This document shows, piece after piece, positions 1-9,506 of a DNA stretch of 64,000 nucleotides (its first letter is position 1; each line of letters begins with the position of its first letter). Origin of the DNA: Roseateles_B sp041913905 (GTDB lineage: Bacteria > Pseudomonadota > Gammaproteobacteria > Burkholderiales > Burkholderiaceae_C); contig JAYSEK010000013.1 in the NCBI GenBank assembly GCA_041913905.1, forward strand, positions 60,335 to 124,334. Reading direction: 5' to 3'. The position numbers and the translations under genes are program-made. Under the pieces are notes generated by a model that worked only from the letters and a program-made list of their open reading frames with translations, searched no databases and was not told the DNA's origin.

Positions 1-328
1 AAGCTGATGATGCCCACGCGGCCGACGCGAACGGTCTCGCGCAGCATGGCCTCGGCATTGCGCAGATGCTGCAGGGTCTCCAGCTGCAGCACCACGTCGA
101 AGCTCTGGTCCTCGAAGACGGACAGCCCCTCTTCCAGGTTCAGCTGGATCACGTTGATGCCGCGTCGGGCGCAGGCCAGCACATTGGCGTCGTCCAGCTC
201 CACGCCGTAGCCGGTGCAGCCCTTCTTTTCCCGCAGCCAGGCCAGCAGTTCGCCGGTGCCACAGCCCAGGTCCAGCACCCGGGAGCCTTCAGGCACCAGG
301 GCGGCGATGGTTTCGATCAGGGCGGTGC

Positions 329-332
<4 letters not shown>
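1..332 (-). CDS. metW: Methionine biosynthesis protein MetW (3' part outside window)
   Basis: This is a SAM-dependent methyltransferase-fold protein that accompanies MetX in many proteobacteria; its exact reaction is not settled. The visible N-terminal 110 residues contain the class I methyltransferase glycine motif VLDLGCGTGEL near residue 20, an acidic residue after strand 2 (GVELD), and the motif SFDVV. The start ATG overlaps the metX stop as ATGA (4 bases), so the two are translated together. The gene runs off the left edge of the window, so only the N-terminal half can be judged. Confidence 0.9.
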
Positions 333-1468
<1,136 letters not shown>

Positions 1469-1481
1469 CTTGGGACTCTCC

Positions 1482-1523
1482 AAAAGCAAAAACCGGCTCC
1501 GCGAAAGCTGCGGACGCCGGTTG
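1482..1523 (-). terminator. Intrinsic terminator in the metX leader
   Basis: Read on the minus strand, AACCGGC and GCCGGTT pair (7 bp), with an inner TCCGC/GCGGA stem, and the hairpin is followed by TTTTTGCTTTT. It lies between the SAM-II aptamer and the metX start, so it is best read as the expression platform of the riboswitch: transcription stops when SAM is bound. Regulation by attenuation is an inference from position. Confidence 0.8.
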
Positions 1524-1531
1524 CAGGAGCG

Positions 1532-1584
1532 CCCCTCTTTAGCGGAATTTATTGAGCGCCCGCAATTCGGAACAAATCGGCGCT
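1532..1584 (-). ncRNA. SAM-II riboswitch aptamer upstream of metX
   Basis: On the minus strand the leader contains the SAM-II (metA motif) landmarks in order: P1 5' strand AGCGCC, then GATTT, CCGAATTGC, P1 3' strand GGCGCT, then AATAAAT and the pseudoknot-forming GCTAAAGAGGG. SAM-II aptamers control methionine and SAM genes, most often in alphaproteobacteria. A second GGCGCT copy lies just downstream (1528-1533) and could compete for the P1 5' strand. I matched the motif by eye. Confidence 0.85.
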
Positions 1585-1593
1585 GTGGGGCGG

Positions 1594-1599
1594 ATTATA
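1594..1599 (-). promoter_or_regulatory. Putative -10 box of the metXW promoter
   Basis: A perfect TATAAT on the minus strand overlaps the stop codon of the upstream gene. Its spacing puts the transcript start at about 1587, right at the 5' edge of the SAM-II aptamer. No good TTGACA-like -35 is visible at 16-18 bp, so an extended or activator-dependent promoter is possible. Confidence 0.55.
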
Positions 1600-2416
1600 G
1601 GCCGCCGGGCCCCTGCAGCACGCCGATGCGCTGCAGCAGGCGCTGATGCTCGCCCTCGCGCTTGAGTTTCTCGAAGGCCTCGTGCAGGGGCTGCAGTTCC
1701 TGGTCCTGCAAATCCGGACTGCCCACCAGCCAGATCTCGGTGACGTCGTAGCCGGGGCCCACGATCCAGTCCTGCGGATCGCGACCGGTGGCGCGCAAGG
1801 CGGCCATCACGACCGGAACGGCCCCGTAGAGCAAGTCGGCGCTGCCTTCGACCATGCGCCGCAGGATGTTGTCATAGTTGGCCTCCTGCGCCAGGTTGCG
1901 ATAGCCCTGCTTCTGCAGGCTGTCCACGGTCATGGCACCGCGCAGCGCCAGCACCTTGGCCTTGCGGGCGGCGGCCTCCGAGATGCCCGTGGGCCAGCGG
2001 CTGCGCAGGCCCATCAAGGCGTAGCGCTGGGTGAAGAGAGGCAGCAGCCAGCGGTAGTGCAGCTCGCGCTCCGGCGTGCGGGCCAGCGGCGCCATCAGCA
2101 CGCGGGGGCCGCTGCGGGCCATCAGGGTGGCGCGGGCGAAAGGGTAGAAGCGGGGATGGAAGTCCCAGCCGGCCCGATCGCCGAGGAGGATGAGGAACTC
2201 GCCCAAAGGGCCGGGCGCATCAGGTCCCTGGCCGCTGATCAGCGCCGGGAAATCGGGACTGACCAGCACGAGCGGCTCGGCACCCGCCGCAGGTGCCAAG
2301 CGCAGCCCCAGGCCGCTGGCCAAGCCGCAGCAAAGGCCGCGGCGCAGGAATTGACGTCTGGGCGGGAGAGTCGCTGCTGGCATGCGGGGCGCAAAAGAAG
2401 TCCGCTGTCCGTGCAT
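1595..2416 (-). CDS. Periplasmic solute-binding-like protein with Tat-type leader
   Basis: A 273-residue protein with an N-terminal RRQFLRRG motif followed by a hydrophobic stretch and an AGAEP cleavage-like site, which fits a twin-arginine export signal. The rest resembles the periplasmic binding protein type II fold seen in amino acid ABC binding proteins and in orphan sensors of that fold; I cannot name a ligand. A second Met at 2383 would still keep the Tat motif and may be the true start. No transporter genes are adjacent. It lies directly upstream of the metX leader on the same strand, and its stop codon overlaps the metX -10 box. Confidence 0.7.
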   Translation of the reverse strand: MHGQRTSFAPRMPAATLPPRRQFLRRGLCCGLASGLGLRLAPAAGAEPLVLVSPDFPALISGQGPDAPGPLGEFLILLGDRAGWDFHPRFYPFARATLMARSGPRVLMAPLARTPERELHYRWLLPLFTQRYALMGLRSRWPTGISEAAARKAKVLALRGAMTVDSLQKQGYRNLAQEANYDNILRRMVEGSADLLYGAVPVVMAALRATGRDPQDWIVGPGYDVTEIWLVGSPDLQDQELQPLHEAFEKLKREGEHQRLLQRIGVLQGPGGL

Positions 2417-2529
2417 TGGAACCCAGTGCCGGCTGCTCGCGCAAGCCTGTCAGGCTTTCTGATGGCTCCCCACCTGCCACGGTGCGCCAGGCCCGGCGAG
2501 CCCGCTTGGCTCGACCTGGGCCGGGCCAC

Positions 2530-2895
2530 TCAATCTTCGCGCTTGGCGCTGGGCAGGGCCGCACTGAGCCCCAGCAGGCCGGCGACGCCGAGCACATACC
2601 ACAGCGAGAGGCTGGCCTCCAGCTTCAGCACGCCGGCGCTGGACAGCACCAGCATTGCCGCGGCGCTGCCGGCCAGCAGCAGCAGGGCGGCGCCGGCGGC
2701 GCGCGTCATCAGCAGGCTCTGGTCCCGGCGGGCCGCCATGGCGAACAGCACATAGCCCAGCAGGCAAAAGAGCGGGAAGAAGACCCACAGGGCGCTGCCC
2801 GCGGTGATCGGGACCAGATGCAGGGGCTCGACCAGCAGCGCAGCGCCGGAGAACAGGCCCAGCAGCAGCAAGAAGGCGGCAGCGATTCGAATCAT
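2530..2895 (-). CDS. Small integral membrane protein, unknown function
   Basis: A 121-residue, mostly hydrophobic protein with about four predicted membrane segments: residues 5-25, 35-53, 66-87 and 96-113. Charged residues (ARRDQ) sit in the middle loop and a charged tail (AKRED) ends the protein. I recognise no conserved domain. It lies 12 bases downstream of sppA on the same strand, so the two are probably co-transcribed, but this does not define a role. Confidence 0.75.
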   Translation of the reverse strand: MIRIAAAFLLLLGLFSGAALLVEPLHLVPITAGSALWVFFPLFCLLGYVLFAMAARRDQSLLMTRAAGAALLLLAGSAAAMLVLSSAGVLKLEASLSLWYVLGVAGLLGLSAALPSAKRED

Positions 2896-2907
2896 GGCTT
2901 GACTCCT

Positions 2908-4764
2908 TCAGGGGGCGATGCACAGGCAGTGCACGGTGGCAGCGAAGGGCTTGCGGCCCTCCAGCAGCTCGCTGGCCATGGCCAGCTCCTCTTGCGAGCG
3001 CAGCAGCGCGGTCGGAACCTGGAAGCCCAGTTGGGCGCGCACCGAAGCGGCGATGCCCGGGGCCAGGGTGTCGCCCAGGCTATCCAGCAGCTTCTCCAGG
3101 CGGCTGGGCTCCTTTTCGATGTAGCTGATGCGTGGCTTGCCTTCCAGCTTGGCGCGCTTGGCAGCGGCCTGGACGGCGTCGTCCAGGCTGCCCAGACGGT
3201 CGATCAGGCCGCGCTCCAGGGCCTGCTTGCCGGTCCAGACGCGGCCCTGGGCCACGGCATCGATCTCGTCGATCTTCTTCTTGCGGGCCTGCGCCGCCTT
3301 GCCGGTGAACTCGTCGTAGATGTGCTGGATGCTGCTCTGCACCGCGCTGGCCATGCGCGGATCCAGCCCGGTGCGGAAGTCGTAGCCCTTGCCCAGCCAG
3401 GTCGTGGTGTAGCCGGCGGTGTGCAGGGAGAGCTTGTCCATCAGCTTCTCGCCGGTGGGCAGCAGCGCGAAGACGCCAATGGAGCCGGTGACGGTGCCGA
3501 CGTCGGCGATCACTTCGTCCGAGGACATGGAGATCCAGTAGCCGCCCGAGGCCGCCACGTCGCCCATGGAGATCACCACCGGTTTGCCGGCCTTCTGGGT
3601 CAGCTCCAGCTCGCGGCGGATGATCTCCGACGCGAAGGCGCTGCCGCCGGGCGAGTTGACGCGCAGCACCACGGCCTTGACCTGCTCGTCTTCACGGGCC
3701 TGGCGGATCAGCTCCGCCGTGGAGTCGCCGCCGATGGCGCCGGGCGCGGCCGAGCCGTCCTTGATCTCCCCCTGGGCCACGACGACAGCCACGGCCGGAC
3801 CGACCGGCAGCGCGGGTTTCTGGCGGGCCAGGTATTCGCCGAGGCTGACCCGCGCGAAGCTGTGGCCCTTGTCGTCCTTGGCGCCGCGCTCCATCAGCAA
3901 GGCGCGGACCTCGTCGCGGGTCTTGATGCCGTCGACGAGCTTTTGCTGCAGGGCCAGCTTGGCGATGTCGCCGCGCAGGGCCAGCAGGTCCTTGTCGGCC
4001 CGCTCGATGCTGCGGGCCAGGCTGCCGGCCTCCAGCTTGCGGGCCTTCTCGATGTCGGCCAGGAAGCCGGCCCATAGCTCGTTGTAGAGGTAGCTCTCCG
4101 CTTCTTGCGAGGCCTGCGAGGGGGCGTTGGCGACATAGGGCTCGCCGGCATTCTTGTAAGTGCCCACGCGCAGCAGGTTGGGGCTGATGCCCACGCGGTC
4201 CAGGGCGTCCTTGTAGTACATGCGCTGGCGGCCGAAGCCTTCCAGCAGCACGCCGCCCATGGGGTGCAGGTAGATTTCATCGGCCTGCGCGGCCAGGTAG
4301 TAGGCGCGCTGGCTGTAGTTGTCGCCATAGGCCAGCACCTTCTTGCCGCTGGACTTGAAGCGCTGCAGCGCGGCGGCCACCTCGTGCAGGCCGGCCAGGC
4401 CGGCGCCGCTGAAGCCGTCGAGGTCCAGCAAGACCTGGCTCACCTTGGCGTCCTTGCCGGCCGCGTCCAGCGCGCTGAGCACGTCGCGCAGGCGCACCTG
4501 GCGAGGTTCGCGACCCTGCAGCTGGTTGACGGCCTGCTCGCGGGGCGAGCCGGAGAACTGCTCCACCAGCGGGCCGTTGAAGCTCAATACCAGGGTGCTC
4601 TTGTCGCGCAGGGGCTTGGGTCCGCCTGCAAGCAGGCCCCACACCAGGGCGATCAGCAAGATCAGCAGCAGGATGTTGAACAGCGCGCGGCGCATGCCGT
4701 CCACCACCCACCAGATCTTCTTCAGCAGCCACCAGATGGGTGAGACCAGGGTCTTGATGCCCAT
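2908..4764 (-). CDS. sppA: Signal peptide peptidase SppA, 67K type
   Basis: Membrane-anchored serine protease that degrades signal peptides left in the inner membrane. The 618-residue length matches the long, two-domain type. The N terminus has one membrane segment (about residues 24-46, after basic and Trp-rich MGIKTLVSPIWWLLKKIWW). The Ser/Lys dyad is visible: Lys204 in RVGTYKNAGEP of the N-terminal repeat and Ser406 in AASGGYW of the C-terminal repeat, followed by GSIGVF. The C-terminal tail ending HCLCIAP is unusual and looks non-conserved. The gene is divergent from the FMN oxidoreductase gene at 4973. Confidence 0.93.
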   Translation of the reverse strand: MGIKTLVSPIWWLLKKIWWVVDGMRRALFNILLLILLIALVWGLLAGGPKPLRDKSTLVLSFNGPLVEQFSGSPREQAVNQLQGREPRQVRLRDVLSALDAAGKDAKVSQVLLDLDGFSGAGLAGLHEVAAALQRFKSSGKKVLAYGDNYSQRAYYLAAQADEIYLHPMGGVLLEGFGRQRMYYKDALDRVGISPNLLRVGTYKNAGEPYVANAPSQASQEAESYLYNELWAGFLADIEKARKLEAGSLARSIERADKDLLALRGDIAKLALQQKLVDGIKTRDEVRALLMERGAKDDKGHSFARVSLGEYLARQKPALPVGPAVAVVVAQGEIKDGSAAPGAIGGDSTAELIRQAREDEQVKAVVLRVNSPGGSAFASEIIRRELELTQKAGKPVVISMGDVAASGGYWISMSSDEVIADVGTVTGSIGVFALLPTGEKLMDKLSLHTAGYTTTWLGKGYDFRTGLDPRMASAVQSSIQHIYDEFTGKAAQARKKKIDEIDAVAQGRVWTGKQALERGLIDRLGSLDDAVQAAAKRAKLEGKPRISYIEKEPSRLEKLLDSLGDTLAPGIAASVRAQLGFQVPTALLRSQEELAMASELLEGRKPFAATVHCLCIAP

Positions 4765-4972
4765 GCGATTCCTCCAGATTGGGCGCGCCCTTTGGCGCGA
4801 GTCTTGACGCGCGCCGATTGTGCAGCATGCCGATCCTGTGGCGTAGTGCGCAAAGGCACTGCGATCGAGCGTGACAGGCGGGCGCTTTGGTGCTGCACTG
4901 CAGGCTTGAGGGCGTGTGCCGGGGTCGGGTCTTGCGACGGGCGCTGCGTCCTGGACTCAGGAGATCGCCCGC

Positions 4973-6625
4973 ATGCTGCCCTGGCTCAGAAAAGTCGACG
5001 ACTATTTCCCTTTGCGCTATTTGAGCTGGTGGCTCTGCGGCCTGGGGGCGGTGCTGAGCGCCGTGGGCACCTGGTACTTCTGGCCGGCCTGGCCCTGGTT
5101 CGTGCTGTTCCTGCTCTTGAGCCTGCAGGGCTTTCGCGACGTGCGCCAGACCAAGCGTTCGGTGCTGCGCAACTACCCGGTGATCGGCCACCTGCGCTTT
5201 CTGCTGGAGTACATCCGCCCGGAGCTGCGCCAGTACTTCATCGAGGCCGACAACGAAGCAGCGCCCTTCTCGCGCCAGCAGCGCTCGCTGGTCTACCAGC
5301 GTGCCAAGGGCGATCCCGACAAGCGCCCCTTCGGCACACAGAAGGACGTGGGCGCGGCCGGCTATGAATGGATCAACCATTCCATGCAGCCGACCCAGCT
5401 GCCCGGGCATGACTTCCGCATCACCATCGGCGGCGAGCGCGCCCAGCCCTATTCAGCCAGCGTGTTCAACATCTCGGCCATGAGCTTCGGGGCGCTGTCG
5501 GCCAATGCCATCCTGGCCCTGAACGCCGGCGCCAAGATGGGCGGCTTCGCGCATGACACCGGCGAGGGCTCGATCAGCCCCTATCACCGCGAGCACGGCG
5601 GCGACCTGATCTGGGAGATCGGCTCCGGCTACTTCGGCTGCCGCACGCCCGAGGGGCGCTTCGACCCTGAGAAGTTCGCCGCCAATGCGCGGGATCCGCA
5701 GGTCAAGTTGATCGAGATCAAGCTCAGCCAGGGCGCCAAACCCGGCCAGGGCGGCGTGCTGCCCGGCGCCAAGGTGACGCCCGAGATCGCCGCCACCCGC
5801 GGCGTGCCGCTTGGCGTGGACTGCAACTCGCCGGCCGCGCACACGGCCTTCTCGACGCCGGTGGAGCTGATGCAGTTCATCGTCGAACTGCGCCGGCTCT
5901 CCGGTGACAAGCCGGTGGGCTTCAAGCTCTGCATCGGCCACCCCTGGGAGTGGTTTGCGCTGGCCAAGGCCATGCAGGAGACGGAGATCGTGCCGGACTT
6001 CATCGTGGTCGACGGCGGCGAAGGCGGCACTGGCGCCGCGCCGCTGGAGTTCACCGACCACGTGGGCGCCCCGCTGCAGGAAGGCCTGCTGCTGGTGCAC
6101 AACACGCTGGAAGGGCTGGGGCTGCGCGAGCGGGTGCGCCTCGGCTGCGCCGGCAAGGTGGTCAGCGCCTTCGATATCGCCCGCGCCATGGCCCTGGGGG
6201 CGGACTGGTGCAACGCGGCCCGCGGCTTCATGTTCGCGCTGGGCTGCATCCAGGCCCAGACCTGCCACACGGGACGTTGCCCGACGGGTGTCACCACGCA
6301 GGATCCCTTGCGCCAGCAGGCGCTGGTGGTGCCGGACAAGGCCGAGCGCGTCTACCGCTTCCACCGCAACACCCTGCATGCGCTGCAGGAGCTGGTGCAG
6401 GCCGCCGGCCTGCTGCATCCGGGCGAGATCAGCGCCAATCACATCGTGCACCGGGTCAGCCAGCACGAGGTGCGCCTGCTCACCAACCTGCTGCCCTTCG
6501 TCCGCCCGGGCGCCCTGCTCGAAGGGGAGCTGCCCGGCGCGGTGTTCAAGACCTACTGGCCCATGGCCAGCGCGCACAGCTTTGAACCGGTGCGCCCCCT
6601 GCGGCGGGACTTCCATGCGCATTGA
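4973..6625 (+). CDS. Membrane-anchored FMN-binding glutamate synthase family protein
   Basis: A 550-residue protein related to the FMN/Fe-S domain of glutamate synthase GltB but lacking the glutaminase domain. The N terminus has two hydrophobic segments (about residues 15-33 and 36-55). The TIM barrel follows, with NISAMSFGALS (FMN region), HDTGEGSISPYH, KPGQGGVLPGAKV, DGGEGGTGAAP and a Cys triad at 425, 431 and 436 (C-x5-C-x4-C), the spacing that binds the 3Fe-4S cluster in GltB. The substrate of these stand-alone proteins is unknown. The start at 4973 follows CAGGAGATC; an upstream in-frame ATG at 4916 is less likely. Confidence 0.9.
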   Translation: MLPWLRKVDDYFPLRYLSWWLCGLGAVLSAVGTWYFWPAWPWFVLFLLLSLQGFRDVRQTKRSVLRNYPVIGHLRFLLEYIRPELRQYFIEADNEAAPFSRQQRSLVYQRAKGDPDKRPFGTQKDVGAAGYEWINHSMQPTQLPGHDFRITIGGERAQPYSASVFNISAMSFGALSANAILALNAGAKMGGFAHDTGEGSISPYHREHGGDLIWEIGSGYFGCRTPEGRFDPEKFAANARDPQVKLIEIKLSQGAKPGQGGVLPGAKVTPEIAATRGVPLGVDCNSPAAHTAFSTPVELMQFIVELRRLSGDKPVGFKLCIGHPWEWFALAKAMQETEIVPDFIVVDGGEGGTGAAPLEFTDHVGAPLQEGLLLVHNTLEGLGLRERVRLGCAGKVVSAFDIARAMALGADWCNAARGFMFALGCIQAQTCHTGRCPTGVTTQDPLRQQALVVPDKAERVYRFHRNTLHALQELVQAAGLLHPGEISANHIVHRVSQHEVRLLTNLLPFVRPGALLEGELPGAVFKTYWPMASAHSFEPVRPLRRDFHAH

Positions 6626-6644
6626 TCCCGGTCAGACCTTGCTT

Positions 6645-6666
6645 TGAGCCCCGCGCCTGCGGGGTT
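6645..6666 (+). terminator. Possible terminator hairpin after the FMN oxidoreductase gene
   Basis: The stem AGCCCCGC / GCGGGGTT with a short loop starts 20 bases past the stop codon, but the following T-run is poor (TTGTCC). A second GC-rich hairpin (CCCCCCGGGAGGGGG) follows at once. It may slow or stop transcription; this is weak evidence. Confidence 0.4.
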
Positions 6667-6729
6667 GTCCAGCCCCCCGGGAGGGGGAGAATGCGCGGCT
6701 TGTAACCAAATGCACAAGTGTTGCAAGCC

Positions 6730-7419
6730 ATGTCCTCGGTCTTCCTGCTCCGTCACAGCCAGCGCTCCTTGAACCGGGCGAGCCTGGATTTGGCGGACAC
6801 GGGTTGGCAATGCATGGGAGCCAGCCAGCATTGGCAGGAAGCCGCCGCCAGCCTGGCCCACGCCATGCCGGACTATCTGGTCAGCGACGTGCACCTGAGC
6901 GATGGCCACGCCAGCCGCCTGCTGCAGCATCTGAACACGCTGCCCCCGGGGCTCGCCCGACCCCGCGTCTTGCTGATCAGCGATGCGGTGGACGAGATGA
7001 CCCTGTTCCGCACCCTGAGCTGCGGCGGGCATGCCTACCATCTGGACCAGCCGCGCGGACCGAGCCTGCAGCACAGCCTTCAGGCGCTGCAGCAGGGCCG
7101 GGCGCAAATGTCCCCTGCCATTGCGCGTCAGGCGCTGCAGAGCTTTGGGGCGAATCGGCGGCAGGTCAGCGAGGCGCGACGCATCGAGGCGGGCCATGAC
7201 CGCCAGCCGGTGGAGGCCCTGAGCCTGATCAGCCGGGCGGAACAGGCCCTGCTGAGCCTGCTCTCGCACGGCCTGCTGCCCGACGAGATCGCTGCGACCT
7301 GGTACGTGCTGCGCGAGGAGGTGGAGCGCCGCATCGCCCGCCTGTACCGCAAGCTGCATGCGCTGTGTCCGCCGGTCCATGTGGCGGCGGCGTTCGACGA
7401 CCGCCTGCTGGCCGCCTGA
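6730..7419 (+). CDS. Degenerate NarL/FixJ-type response regulator
   Basis: A 229-residue protein with a receiver-like N-terminal half and a LuxR-like helix-turn-helix at about residues 165-213 (EQALLSLLSHG...DEIAATWYV...RIARLYRKLHA). Asp53 (YLVSDVHLSDG) matches the phosphorylation site. The acidic pair after strand 1 is missing (FLLRHSQ instead of a DD motif), and the expected Lys after strand 5 is replaced (GGHAYHLDQ). The turn residues of the HTH are also atypical (W, R). It may act without phosphorylation. No kinase is adjacent. The start at 6730 is chosen over 6718 because the receiver fold starts at once. Confidence 0.75.
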   Translation: MSSVFLLRHSQRSLNRASLDLADTGWQCMGASQHWQEAAASLAHAMPDYLVSDVHLSDGHASRLLQHLNTLPPGLARPRVLLISDAVDEMTLFRTLSCGGHAYHLDQPRGPSLQHSLQALQQGRAQMSPAIARQALQSFGANRRQVSEARRIEAGHDRQPVEALSLISRAEQALLSLLSHGLLPDEIAATWYVLREEVERRIARLYRKLHALCPPVHVAAAFDDRLLAA

Positions 7420-7442
7420 TCCAGGCTGGCCCGGCTCAGCGA

Positions 7443-8072
7443 TCAGGCGCTGGCCGGTGCGGTGTCGATGAAGCTTTGGCGCGTGGACAGCTTGGCCGCA
7501 TGGCGGGCCAGGTTGGGGTACTCGTCACGCCAGGCGATGGCGGGGAAGCGGAAATCCAGGTAGGCCAGGGCGCAGCCGGTGGCGATGTCGCCCAGGCTGA
7601 AATGATTGCCCGAGCACCACGGCTTCTCACCCAGGCCGAGGCTCATGGCCTTCAGCGCCGCCTGGACCTTCTCCAGCTGCCGCTGCACCCAGGCGCCGCT
7701 GCGCTGCATTTCGCTGCGGCCGTCCCAGGTCTGCTCCAGGCGCGCCAGGATGGCGGCGTCCAGCAGGCCGTCGGCCAGGGCCTCCCAGGTGCGCACCTCG
7801 GTGCGCTCGCGGCCCCGTTCGGGGATCAGCTTGCCCACCGGCGAGAGGGTGTCGACGTACTCGACGATCACGCGGGAGTCGAAGACCGCACCGGTGATCG
7901 AGTCCTGACCCTCCATCACCAGGCAGGGCACCTTGCCCAGCGGGTTCATCTTCATGATGGCATCGGAGGCCCAGACGTCTTCCAGCACGAACTGGTAGTC
8001 GAGCTTCTTCTCCGCCATCACGATGCGGACCTTGCGGACGTAGGGACTGGTAGGGGAACCGATGAGTTTCAT
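7443..8072 (-). CDS. Glutathione S-transferase
   Basis: A 209-residue cytoplasmic GST. The N-terminal thioredoxin-like domain starts MKLIGSPTSPYVRKVRI, where Ser/Thr near residues 6-9 take the place of a catalytic Cys, and continues to the cis-Pro motif GKVPCLV and the glutathione gamma-Glu site DSRVIVEYVD. A C-terminal helical domain carries the N-capping-box region FSLGDIATGCALAYLDFR. The family conjugates glutathione to electrophiles; the substrate is unknown. A long in-frame extension upstream runs antisense to the DUF898 gene and is not real. Confidence 0.9.
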   Translation of the reverse strand: MKLIGSPTSPYVRKVRIVMAEKKLDYQFVLEDVWASDAIMKMNPLGKVPCLVMEGQDSITGAVFDSRVIVEYVDTLSPVGKLIPERGRERTEVRTWEALADGLLDAAILARLEQTWDGRSEMQRSGAWVQRQLEKVQAALKAMSLGLGEKPWCSGNHFSLGDIATGCALAYLDFRFPAIAWRDEYPNLARHAAKLSTRQSFIDTAPASA

Positions 8073-8318
8073 GTGCGGGCTGGGGGACGGCTGTCCTCGT
8101 TTCGGCGGAATTCTAGGGGCTAAGCCCCGGGCTCTCGCTGACAGAGTGTGGCCAATCCGGGCCCCGCATGGGGGATTGAAGAAGGGCAGGAAAGCACGGC
8201 TTGCCAGCGCCGGCTGCCCCGGGGACACTCCTGCGCGCGGTCTGCCACCCGGTGTGTTCCAGGGCAGGCTCATGATCGCGTCAACCAACTTCAAGCATAA
8301 ATTCTGGGAGGGCTCCCC

Positions 8319-9506
8319 ATGGGAGACAACACGGAGGCCGCGGTCGCGGCCGGGACGGCTGCTGCACGGGTCGCTGTTGACCAGCTGACCGAGCAGGGGC
8401 CGCGAAAGCTCCATGTCCACTTCACGGGCTCGGGCAGCGAATACTTCCGCATCTGGATCGTCAACCTGCTGCTGAGCCTGGTCACGCTGGGTCTGTACCT
8501 GCCGCATGCCAAGGCGCGGCGTCTGCGCTATTTCTATGCCAACACCCTGGTGGACGGCGAGGCGCTGGCCTTTCATGGCGATCCCTGGCGCATGTTCCGA
8601 GGCTTCGTGCTGCTGGCGGTGCTGATGGGCTGCTATGCCCTGGCCGGCCAGCTGTCGCCGACCAGCGGCTTCGTCGCCTTCCTGGTGCTGTGTGCGATCT
8701 GGCCTGCGCTGTGGCAATCCAGCCTCAGTTTCCGCCTCAGCAATACCAGCTGGCGGGGGCTGCGCTTTCGCTTCCTGGGAAGCAAACGGCAGGCCTACCT
8801 GACGATGTTGCCCACCTACCTGCCCACCGTGGCGCTGGTGGCGCTGCAGGCCTTCTTTGCCAAGGAGCTCCTGGGGCCGGACGGCAAGACGGCCGGCCCG
8901 GCCATGACCTGGATGTGGATCATCCTGCTCCTGTGGTATCTGATGACGCCCACCATGCTGTGGGCCATCAAGCGCTACCAGCATGGCGCCTATGGCTTTG
9001 CCGGGCAGCGCAGCGCCATGCCGCTGGGCCTGGGCGCGTTCTACCTGCTGGCGCTGAAGTCCCTGGGGCTGCTGCTGCTGGCGCTTGGTGCCACGGTGGG
9101 GGTGATCGCGCTGGGCGTCTGGCTGTCCCATGGCAATTACGCCTATCTCGTCCCCACCATCTTTGGTGCGTACCTGATCTTCTTCGTCCTCGTGGCGCCC
9201 TATTTCACGACCCGGGTGCAGAACCTGATCTGGAACCACACGAACTCGCAGGCCCTGCAGTTCAAGAGCCGCCTGAAGTTCCGCTCGCTGGCCCTGCTGA
9301 CCCTGAAGAACTGGCTGCTGACGGCCCTGACGCTGGGGCTGTACCGCCCGTTCGCAGCGATCCAGACCGCGAAGATGCGGCTGGAGGCTCTGAGCATCGA
9401 GTGCAGCGAGGACCCCGCGCTGTGGATGGCCGCGGCAGCCGAGGTGGACGAGGACGCCGCAGGTGATGCCGCAGGCGACTTCTTTGGCTTCGATGTCGGA
9501 CTCTGA
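8319..9506 (+). CDS. DUF898 (YjgN-type) integral membrane protein
   Basis: A 395-residue inner-membrane protein of the DUF898/YjgN family. The family signature is visible twice: F-x-G-x-G-x-E-Y-F-x-I-W near residues 35-47 followed by LLSLVTLGLYLPHAKARRLRYFYANT, and again near residues 325-350 (NWLLTALTLGLYRPFAAIQTAKM). About seven membrane segments are visible. The function is unknown. The start has a good ribosome site (GGGAGGGCTCCCC). The 3' end overlaps the M48 protease gene by 14 bases, an arrangement that suggests a functional pair. Confidence 0.88.
   Translation: MGDNTEAAVAAGTAAARVAVDQLTEQGPRKLHVHFTGSGSEYFRIWIVNLLLSLVTLGLYLPHAKARRLRYFYANTLVDGEALAFHGDPWRMFRGFVLLAVLMGCYALAGQLSPTSGFVAFLVLCAIWPALWQSSLSFRLSNTSWRGLRFRFLGSKRQAYLTMLPTYLPTVALVALQAFFAKELLGPDGKTAGPAMTWMWIILLLWYLMTPTMLWAIKRYQHGAYGFAGQRSAMPLGLGAFYLLALKSLGLLLLALGATVGVIALGVWLSHGNYAYLVPTIFGAYLIFFVLVAPYFTTRVQNLIWNHTNSQALQFKSRLKFRSLALLTLKNWLLTALTLGLYRPFAAIQTAKMRLEALSIECSEDPALWMAAAAEVDEDAAGDAAGDFFGFDVGL

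Noticed and set aside
8073..9239. In-frame extension of the GST gene
   Set aside because: It is antisense to the DUF898 gene; the GST fold starts directly at the Met encoded at 8072.
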